Source: Oscillibacter sp.
GTDB taxonomy: Bacteria > Bacillota > Clostridia > Oscillospirales > Oscillospiraceae
NCBI GenBank assembly: GCA_022796315.1
Contig: JAAWIL010000052.1
Coordinates: 1 to 11,700, forward strand
DNA length: 11,700 bases
Direction: 5' to 3'
Below are positions 6,977 to 11,700 of the stretch, one piece after another. The position numbers and the translations under genes were made by a program. The notes under the pieces are model-generated. The model did not search any database and was not told where the DNA came from. It saw only the letters and a program-made list of their open reading frames with translations. Numbering within the stretch: the stretch's first letter is position 1; each line of letters starts with the position of its first letter.

Positions 6977-7261
6977 ATGAGCGAGGAGTTCGGCCCGACC
7001 TTCATCACGGTCACGGATGAGGACGGCCAGGAGCTGGTGCTGGAGTTTGTGGACGCCCTGGAGCATGAGGGGCAGATGTACCAGGCTTTTTTCCCCGCCG
7101 AGACCGAGGGGGAGGAGGACGACCCGGACACGGGGCTGGTCATCCTGAAGGTGATCCACGAGGATGGGGAGGACCTGCTGTCCACCCTGGATACGGAGGA
7201 GGAGCTGGAGACAGTTTACCAGCTGTTTATGGAGAATCTCTTCAGCGGAGAGGAAGAATAA
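6977..7261 (+). CDS. DUF1292 family protein (YrzB-like)
   Basis: This is a small, strongly acidic cytoplasmic protein of 94 aa with many Glu and Asp. It fits DUF1292: an N-terminal strand segment FITVTDEDGQELVLEFVD, then YQAFFPAE, an acidic loop GEEDDPDTG, LVILKVIHEDGEDLLSTL, and a C-terminal helix ELETVYQLFMENLF. The family is common in Firmicutes, often near alaS, ruvX or fur-like genes; its function is not established. The ATG at 6977 follows GAGAGGAGG at a 6-nt spacing; upstream in-frame starts lack such a site. The stop codon overlaps the likely 5' end of the 6S RNA, so one transcript may carry both. Confidence 0.88.
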   Translation: MSEEFGPTFITVTDEDGQELVLEFVDALEHEGQMYQAFFPAETEGEEDDPDTGLVILKVIHEDGEDLLSTLDTEEELETVYQLFMENLFSGEEE

Positions 7262-7474
7262 AAGGATGCCCTGCGGGGCGCGTGATAGGTTTTCTTTTTA
7301 ACCCACATTTCGTTATTCGGGATGCCGGATCAGTTTGTGGTTCGCAGGCCTCCCGGCCGCCGTCTGCGGCTGGAAGTTGGAAGCGGTAAAGCAAGCTGGA
7401 GGCAACCCACCTGGCCGTGAAGGTGCAGGTTATAACGGGACCTACACGGCCTCCGCGGGGCACCTTGTATTTTT
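7262..7474 (+). ncRNA. ssrS: 6S RNA (SsrS), regulator of RNA polymerase
   Basis: The segment is not coding but folds strongly. Positions 7262-7276 pair with 7453-7466 (AAGG with CCTT, a bulged A, then TGCCCTGCGG with CCGCGGGGCA). The stem continues with 7277-7284 against 7445-7451, giving about 21 bp. Inside are a large asymmetric bubble containing TTAACCCACATTTCG and TTATTCGGGATGCC, a long internal arm, and on the 3' side a small hairpin CACCT/AGGTG (7408-7425). A closing stem, central bubble and 3' bubble hairpin with a length near 205 nt are the 6S layout. 6S RNA mimics an open promoter and holds housekeeping polymerase. The closing stem followed by GTATTTTTA also looks like its terminator. 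I see no strong promoter of its own. The call rests on structure and remembered sequence resemblance; another structured RNA is possible. Confidence 0.75.
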
Positions 7475-7475
7475 A

Positions 7476-7636
7476 GAACCTGTATTCACAACTGTTGAAC
7501 GCCGTCTGAACAGTCTTTTTCCCGCCATACCGCGTCAATTTCCCTTGCAATCCGTCAGGATTCCTGCGGAAAATTTCCTTGTCTGGCGGGAAAAATCCTC
7601 GTCCATCCGACATTCCCCAGTTATGAATACAGGTCC
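7476..7636. repeat. Complete MITE-like inverted-repeat element, copy 2 (161 bp)
   Basis: The ends are 19-bp terminal inverted repeats: left GAACCTGTATTCACAACTG, right the complement of GGACCTGTATTCATAACTG (two mismatches). The element is flanked by TTA on both sides (7473-7475 and 7637-7639), a likely 3-bp TNA target duplication of the kind made by some IS5-family groups. Inside, TTTTTCCCGCCA (7516-7527) pairs with TGGCGGGAAAAA (7584-7595), and AATCC/GGATT close a GTCA loop at the exact centre. The whole element can fold back on itself. It has no gene, so it needs a transposase in trans. The left TTA lies in the U-run of the 6S RNA terminator. Confidence 0.88.
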
Positions 7637-7674
7637 TTAGAACCTGCTTATTTTTTGAACCTGTGAGGGAAGGT

Positions 7675-8091
7675 ATGGACTGGTCCGACACACAGCTGGC
7701 CGAGATCCGGTATTTCTGCACCAGCACCCGCAGCCGGACGCCGAGGATTCTCTGCGGCTGCACTCTCAAGCTCCAGCTGGGGCTTCTCCTGACCATCTTC
7801 TCCAGCTATCAGGTCACGGAGTTCCGGCTTGCGGACGTGAAGGCGTTTTACAAGCTGCTGGTTACGCCCCAGTTCGGCCCGGACCGGCTGCGGCCCCCCT
7901 CGCCCGCCCGGATTGCCAGGGCCCTGGAACAGCTGGACCAGGACCCGCACTTTCAGATCCGCGTCCGCTGCCTGGGGGAGGAGCGCTATCAAATCACCGA
8001 GATCAGCCCCCGCTATGTCAGCGATTATCGGAACGAGCTGAAGTACGGCTATGAACGGGGATACGTCCAATATTTTTGTTCCGAGCTGTGA
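7675..8091 (+). CDS. Hypothetical protein, 138 aa, family not recognised
   Basis: I do not recognise this protein. It is predicted to be soluble, with no signal peptide or clear membrane helix, although residues 26-45 are fairly hydrophobic. It is rich in Arg, Leu and Tyr. The part from about 50 to 110 reads as two helices (RLADVKAFYKLL; SPARIARALEQLDQD) followed by a possible beta hairpin (FQIRVRCLGEERYQITEI), loosely like a winged helix; this is weak inference. Codon use is GC-rich like its neighbours. I chose the ATG at 7675, with GAGGGAAGG directly upstream; a GTG at 7663 is in frame but has no ribosome site. It begins 38 bp after the intact MITE copy, and a terminator hairpin follows it. 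No convincing promoter is visible, so it may depend on readthrough from 6S or on the repeat. Confidence 0.6.
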   Translation: MDWSDTQLAEIRYFCTSTRSRTPRILCGCTLKLQLGLLLTIFSSYQVTEFRLADVKAFYKLLVTPQFGPDRLRPPSPARIARALEQLDQDPHFQIRVRCLGEERYQITEISPRYVSDYRNELKYGYERGYVQYFCSEL

Positions 8092-8141
8092 TGCCCGGCC
8101 AATTCCGGCATGGGGAGCTCCGGAACAGACGCCAGGAGTCA

Positions 8142-8166
8142 GGACGCCGGGGGCGTCCTTCTTTCT
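8142..8166 (+). terminator. Intrinsic terminator after the hypothetical gene
   Basis: GGACGCC (8142-8148), a GGG loop and GGCGTCC (8152-8158) form a 7-bp GC stem followed by TTCTTTCT. It lies 50 nt after the stop codon of the 138-aa gene, so it plausibly ends that transcript before the isomerase promoter. Confidence 0.65.
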
Positions 8167-8321
8167 GCGTCCCCTTCTTTTCAGGTTGATTTCAGGGAAA
8201 GCGGGGATACTGGAGCCAAACCGGATGAAGGCTCTCCAGGAGAACCGGCGGAAAACCGGCCGCCGGGCCCTTGTTTTGCCCGGAGACGGCAGAAAAAGAC
8301 GGGGATCTTCAAATTTTCCAC
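8167..8321. other. Intergenic stretch without recognisable gene
   Basis: Together with the flanking terminator and promoter this makes a 331-bp gap (8092-8422). I see only modest GC-rich inverted repeats, such as CCGGGC/GCCCGG around 8273-8286, and no conserved RNA or coding signal. Short open frames here lack ribosome sites. Confidence 0.5.
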
Positions 8322-8350
8322 TTGCACAATGGGGTGGAAGCCTGTATAAT
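8322..8350 (+). promoter_or_regulatory. Promoter of the parvulin isomerase gene
   Basis: TTGCAC (8322-8327), a 17-bp spacer and a perfect TATAAT (8345-8350) form a strong housekeeping promoter. Transcription should start near 8357 and give a leader of about 66 nt. Confidence 0.85.
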
Positions 8351-8422
8351 GAATAACTGCGTAATTTGACGCCTGAGCAGATACAGATTGATTGAAACAA
8401 TTTGAGAGGACTGAAACAACAA

Positions 8423-10009
8423 ATGAGCGCATCAAGAGAAAAGCAGAACCGCCAGGAGCGGGCCAATACCGGCTGGGTCGATCCCAGGACGGCCCGGGAG
8501 GCGCAGCAGCGCAAACAGGAGAAGCGGACCAGCGTACTCTATGGCGTGATTGCCGTGGTGTTCCTGGCCGTGGCCGTGGCCGCCGTGATCTTCCGCACGA
8601 ACCTGATCCCCAAGACGGCCACCGCCGCCACCATCGACGGGGAGAAGTACACCGCCGCCGAGGTGGATTTCTACTTCCAGAACGCCTATCAGGGCTTTTT
8701 GAGCAACCAGAACGTCTCCTATATGATCAGCTACATGGGGCTGAACACCTCCGCCCCCCTGAAGGAGCAGACCATCAGTGAGGACGCCGCCGGGATGATG
8801 GCCACCATGGGCTTCACCGGCGCGGAGAAGGACATGAGCTGGTACGACTACTTCCTGGACCAGGCCCTGGAGCAGATGGCCCGGATTCAGGCCGGTCTGA
8901 AGGCCGCCGAGGCGGAGGGCTTTGCCTATCCCGCCGGTGTTCAGGCCCAGTATGAGGATTCCATGGCGAACCTGAAGAGCAGCGCCCAGGCCAGCGGCGC
9001 GTCCATGAGCACCTTCCTGGCCAACAACTTCGGCCCCCTGATGACCGAGAAGATCTACGGGGAGCAGCTGCTGCGGATTCTGAAGTTCGAGGCCTATGCC
9101 GGGGCCTACAGCGACGGCCTGACCTACAGCGCCGAGGAGCTGGAGAGCGCCTACCAGGAGAATCCCAAGAACTACGACAAGGCGTCCTATGAGTCCGTGT
9201 CCTTCTCCGGCGCGGCCCCCAGCACCACCGACGAGGACGGCAACACCGTGGAGCCCACGGAGGAGGAGTCCGAGGCCGCCCTGGCCGCCGCCAAGGAGAA
9301 CGCCGACGCCCTGCTGGCGGCGTACCAGGAAGACGGCGGCAGCCTGGAGGAGCTGGCGGAGACCTACGGCGGCAGCTATACCAGCACGGACAAGGGGTCC
9401 TACACCGGCAGCACCGTGACCGAGTGGCTCTTTGAGGGCGATCACCAGGACGGCGACGCCACCGTGCTGGAGAGCGGCACCACCTACTATGTGGTGCTCT
9501 TCCACGACCGGTTCCGGGAGGAGTATGAGACCATCGACATCCGCCACATCCTGGTCCGGACCGAGAGCGGTTCCCTGACGGCTGAGGACGACGGCTATGA
9601 GGACGAGCAGGCGCAGCTGAAGGCCGACGCCAAGGCCAAGGCCGACGAGCTGCTGAGCCAGTGGCAGTCCGGCGAGGCCACCGAGGAGTCCTTTGCCGCC
9701 CTGGCCATGCAGGAGTCCGTGGACGGGTCCAAGTACGACGGCGGCCTCTACGCCCAGGTCACCGAGGGCCAGATGGTGGAGACCTTCAACGACTGGTGCT
9801 TCGATCCCGCCCGTCAGGCCGGGGACACCGGTGTGGTGGAGACCCAGTTTGGCGCCCACGTGATGTATTTCTCCGGCAAGAACCTGCCCGCCTGGCAGAA
9901 GGACGTGCGGGATGTTCTGAGCGGCGAGGACTATATGGAGTGGGAGGAGTCCCTGGCCGCGGACAGCACCGTGACCCGCAGCGACTCCGGCCTGAAGTAC
10001 GTGGGATAA
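8423..10009 (+). CDS. Membrane-anchored parvulin-type peptidyl-prolyl cis-trans isomerase (PrsA/SurA-like foldase)
   Basis: It probably helps secreted or cell-wall proteins fold outside the membrane. The 528-aa protein has a charged cytoplasmic start MSASREKQNRQERAN, one membrane helix (about 37-58) with no lipobox cysteine, and a SurA-N/PrsA-like helical region (about 68-250). An acidic, threonine-rich linker (near 260-280) leads to helical segments. The rotamase (PpiC) domain starts at DIRHILVRTESG (about 372) and includes FAALAMQESVDGSKYDGGLYAQV, the motif MVETFNDWCFD and QFGAHVMYF (ending about 493). Being membrane-spanning rather than a lipoprotein sets it apart from classical Bacillus PrsA. 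The ATG at 8423 fits the usual N-terminus of such proteins. The AGAGG site is rather far away (13 nt), and a TTG at 8402 is a less likely start. The gene has its own promoter and a very strong terminator. Confidence 0.9.
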   Translation: MSASREKQNRQERANTGWVDPRTAREAQQRKQEKRTSVLYGVIAVVFLAVAVAAVIFRTNLIPKTATAATIDGEKYTAAEVDFYFQNAYQGFLSNQNVSYMISYMGLNTSAPLKEQTISEDAAGMMATMGFTGAEKDMSWYDYFLDQALEQMARIQAGLKAAEAEGFAYPAGVQAQYEDSMANLKSSAQASGASMSTFLANNFGPLMTEKIYGEQLLRILKFEAYAGAYSDGLTYSAEELESAYQENPKNYDKASYESVSFSGAAPSTTDEDGNTVEPTEEESEAALAAAKENADALLAAYQEDGGSLEELAETYGGSYTSTDKGSYTGSTVTEWLFEGDHQDGDATVLESGTTYYVVLFHDRFREEYETIDIRHILVRTESGSLTAEDDGYEDEQAQLKADAKAKADELLSQWQSGEATEESFAALAMQESVDGSKYDGGLYAQVTEGQMVETFNDWCFDPARQAGDTGVVETQFGAHVMYFSGKNLPAWQKDVRDVLSGEDYMEWEESLAADSTVTRSDSGLKYVG

Positions 10010-10070
10010 CCCGGGGCCCTGCCGCCCTTGGAGGGGCAATCCCGTGCACTGCAAGGCGTTTGCAATGATC

Positions 10071-10108
10071 CGGGCCGGCTTTGATTGTCAAGGCCGGCCC
10101 GTTTTTTT
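10071..10108 (+). terminator. Strong intrinsic terminator after the isomerase gene
   Basis: CGGGCCGGC (10071-10079) pairs with GCCGGCCCG (10093-10101). The stem extends inward through a U-G pair and TTGA/TCAA to a 3-nt loop, about 14 bp in all, and is followed by seven T residues (10102-10108). It ends 18 nt before the tcdA start codon. Confidence 0.93.
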
Positions 10109-10126
10109 GGAACAGGGGGAATGGGA

Positions 10127-10846
10127 ATGGACCGGCGGTTTTTGCGCAATGAGATGCTCTGGGGCCTGGAGGGGCAGGCCCGGCTTCGGGGGAGCCATGT
10201 GATTCTCTTCGGCCTGGGGGGCGTGGGGAGCTACGCCGCCGAGTGTCTGGCCCGGTCCGGCGTGGGGGAGCTGACCCTGGTGGACAGCGACACGGTGGAC
10301 CTCACCAACATCAACCGCCAGCTGGAGGCCCTGAGCTCCACCCTGGGCCAGCCCAAGGCGGAGGCGGTGGCCGCGCGGCTCCGGGACATCAATCCGGAGG
10401 CGGTGCTGCACCCCGTCCATGGCCTCTACGACGCGGCCCACCGGGAGGCCTTCTTTCCGGAGGGCTGCCGCTATGACTACATCGTGGACGCCATTGATCT
10501 GGTGAGCTGCAAGCTGGACCTGGCGGAGACCGCCCGGCGGCTGGAGATCCCCCTCATCATGGCCCTGGGCACCGGCAACAAGCTGGACCCGGCCCGGCTC
10601 CAGGCGGCGGACATCTCCAAGACCTACGGCTGTCCCCTGGCCCGGGTGATGCGGAAGGAGCTGCGCAGCCGGGGCATCCTCCACCAGAAGGTGGTATTCA
10701 GCCCCGAGGAGCCGGCGGAAGCCGCCCAGCCGGAGACACCGCCCCCGGGCCGGCGGAGCGTTCCTGCCAGCAACCCCTGGGTCCCCGCCAGCGCGGGGCT
10801 GCTGCTGGGCAGCGTCGTGGTGCGGGAGCTTTTGGGAATGAAGTAA
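10127..10846 (+). CDS. tcdA: tRNA threonylcarbamoyladenosine dehydratase (ThiF/E1-like, TcdA/YrvM)
   Basis: It uses ATP to cyclise the t6A side chain at position 37 of ANN-decoding tRNAs to ct6A. The 239-aa protein starts with the family-typical segment DRRFLRNEMLWGLEGQARL. It then has the nucleotide-binding GLGGVGSYAAE (29-39), the acidic LVDSDTVDLTNINRQ (51-65) that ends the Rossmann strand and contacts ATP, DYIVDAIDLVSCKLDL with the metal-side Asp, and LIMALGTGNKLDP followed by DISKTYGCPLARVMRKELRSRGI. A proline-rich loop (PETPPPGRR) precedes the final helix. It is slightly shorter than the E. coli enzyme (268 aa). I chose the ATG at 10127 because AGGGGG lies 7 nt upstream; the ATG at 10121 is too close to it. 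It forms a probable operon with the DUF554 gene 22 nt downstream. Related ThiF or HesA proteins are less likely. Confidence 0.92.
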   Translation: MDRRFLRNEMLWGLEGQARLRGSHVILFGLGGVGSYAAECLARSGVGELTLVDSDTVDLTNINRQLEALSSTLGQPKAEAVAARLRDINPEAVLHPVHGLYDAAHREAFFPEGCRYDYIVDAIDLVSCKLDLAETARRLEIPLIMALGTGNKLDPARLQAADISKTYGCPLARVMRKELRSRGILHQKVVFSPEEPAEAAQPETPPPGRRSVPASNPWVPASAGLLLGSVVVRELLGMK

Positions 10847-10868
10847 GAGAGAAAGAGGGGATCTTCCC

Positions 10869-11606
10869 ATGCTGACAGGAACGATCATCAATGCGGCGGC
10901 GGTGCTGGCCGGGTCCCTGGCGGGACTGCTGCTGAAGTGGCTAGCGGGCCATTTTGCCTCCCGGCTTCCCGCGGGAAGCGCCGCCCTGGGCCAGCGGCTC
11001 CAGGAGATCATCATGAGCGGCGTGGCGCTGTGCGTCCTGTACATCGGGATCAGCGGGGCGCTGAAGGGGAACAACACCTTGGTTGCCATCCTCTCCATGG
11101 TGGCTGGGGCGCTGCTGGGGGAGCTTTTGGATCTGGACCGGAGGATGCGGTCCCTGGGGGACTGGGTCCAGAAGAAGACGGAGCGGCTGACCCGCGGAGA
11201 GGGCGGCGCTTCGGTGTCGGAGGGCTTTGTGACGGCGAGTCTGCTGTTCTGCGTGGGGGCCATGGCCATTGTGGGAGCCCTGGAGAACGGGTTGACGGGG
11301 AACTATGAGACGTTACAGGCCAAGGCGCTGCTGGATGGGATCAGCGCCATTGTGTTCGCGTCGTCCCTGGGGATTGGCGTGGCGTTTTCCGCGGTGGCGG
11401 TGTTTCTGTATCAGGGGAGCATCTCCCTGCTGGCGTCGGTGCTGGAGCCGTACTTGGGCGGGGAGGCGGTCATTGCGGAGATGACCTGTGTGGGGTCGCT
11501 GTTGATTGTGGCGTTGGCGACGAATATGCTGGGGGTGACGAAGATCAAGGTGATGAACCTGGTTCCGGCGGTATTCGTGCCGATTCTGCTGTGCAGATTC
11601 CTGTAG
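10869..11606 (+). CDS. DUF554 family membrane protein (YdfK/YqgA-like)
   Basis: This is a polytopic inner-membrane protein of 245 aa, the usual size for DUF554. It opens with MLTGTIINAAAVLAGSLAGLLL, a hallmark of the family, and has about six further hydrophobic segments. Recognisable conserved parts are LGQRLQEIIMSGVALCVLYIGISGAL, MVAGALLGELLDLDRRM, GFVTASLLFCVGAMAIVGALENGLTG, KALLDGISAIVFASSLGIGVAFSA and a final VGSLLIVALATNMLGVTKIKVMNLVPAVF. A charged cytoplasmic or external loop (about 94-116) splits the protein. The cellular role is unknown; transport has been suggested for the family only from its topology. The ATG follows AGAGGGG at an 8-nt spacing, and it shares a likely transcript with tcdA. 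Confidence 0.92.
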   Translation: MLTGTIINAAAVLAGSLAGLLLKWLAGHFASRLPAGSAALGQRLQEIIMSGVALCVLYIGISGALKGNNTLVAILSMVAGALLGELLDLDRRMRSLGDWVQKKTERLTRGEGGASVSEGFVTASLLFCVGAMAIVGALENGLTGNYETLQAKALLDGISAIVFASSLGIGVAFSAVAVFLYQGSISLLASVLEPYLGGEAVIAEMTCVGSLLIVALATNMLGVTKIKVMNLVPAVFVPILLCRFL

Positions 11607-11620
11607 AAGAAGAGAAAAAG

Positions 11621-11675
11621 TTTTTGCTCAAGCTTTTTTCAAAAAGCTTGCGGGGTGCAGGGGCAGCGCCCCTGC
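11621..11675. repeat. Double-hairpin palindromic intergenic repeat
   Basis: Two perfect inverted repeats follow each other: CAAGCTTTTT/AAAAAGCTTG (11629-11650) and GCAGGGGC/GCCCCTGC (11657-11675) with an AGC loop, joined by CGGGGT. From memory, very similar AAGCTT-stem plus GGGGTnCAGGGG-stem units are scattered through many Clostridia genomes next to gene ends. It lies 15 nt after the DUF554 stop and may act as a terminator or RNA-stabilising end, although no proper U-tract follows the second stem. The remainder, 11676-11700, shows nothing recognisable. Confidence 0.75.
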
Positions 11676-11700
11676 AAAACTCCCGTAAAATGCGCCGCAA

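Noticed and set aside
7473..7796. A minus-strand frame of 107 codons covering the MITE, considered as a possible transposase remnant
   Set aside because: It shows no DDE or HTH motif, and the element is only 161 bp and fully explained by inverted-repeat structure.
7648..8514. A 288-codon minus-strand open frame across the orphan gene and the isomerase promoter
   Set aside because: It crosses a terminator, a promoter and a plus-strand gene. Its composition is not protein-like and it has no start signals.
8432..10054. A 540-codon open frame on the minus strand opposite the isomerase
   Set aside because: It is Gly/Leu/Val-rich mirror coding with no family motif. The plus-strand frame has a promoter, a membrane helix and a PpiC domain.
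1..11700. CRISPR array, tRNA genes, prophage genes or toxin-antitoxin pairs
   Set aside because: I saw no regularly spaced direct repeats, no tRNA cloverleaf with CCA-side signals, and no phage or toxin motifs on either strand.

Overview
The window reads as chromosomal DNA from a GC-rich Clostridia bacterium, most likely a gut Oscillospiraceae relative (Flavonifractor/Lawsonibacter/Oscillibacter-like). This placement is inferred from the riboswitch-controlled rib operon, the class A PBP, DUF1292, the Firmicutes-style 6S RNA, the parvulin gene and the dispersed GC-rich repeat at the right edge. No 16S rRNA or other phylogenetic marker is present.

Left third (1-3830, minus strand): a complete riboflavin operon, read right to left. 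It starts with a consensus promoter and an FMN riboswitch. Two consecutive hairpin-plus-U-tract terminators follow, then ribD, ribE, ribBA and ribH, tightly packed with overlaps. Together these genes make riboflavin from GTP and ribulose 5-phosphate, apart from a dephosphorylation step usually done by a general phosphatase. The operon ends where a small inverted-repeat element (MITE-like) starts, directly at the ribH stop codon.

Middle (3907-6777, minus strand): one large gene for a bifunctional class A penicillin-binding protein with a proline-rich tail. It has its own promoter and a strong terminator hairpin. Divergent from it on the plus strand are a promoter, a small acidic DUF1292 protein, and a structured RNA of about 205 nt that I read as 6S RNA. 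A full 161-bp copy of the MITE-like element sits in the U-run of the 6S terminator. After it comes an unrecognised 138-aa gene.

Right third (8142-11700, plus strand): a membrane-anchored parvulin-type peptidyl-prolyl isomerase with its own promoter and terminator, then tcdA (a tRNA ct6A-cyclising enzyme), then a DUF554 membrane protein. The window ends in a double-hairpin palindromic repeat.

Most of the window is ordinary housekeeping content, and I see no new defence, biosynthetic or mobile system. The items most worth a second look are the pair of MITE copies with identical arm length inserted at gene ends, the tandem terminators with competing pairings behind the FMN riboswitch, and the orphan gene next to the intact MITE.
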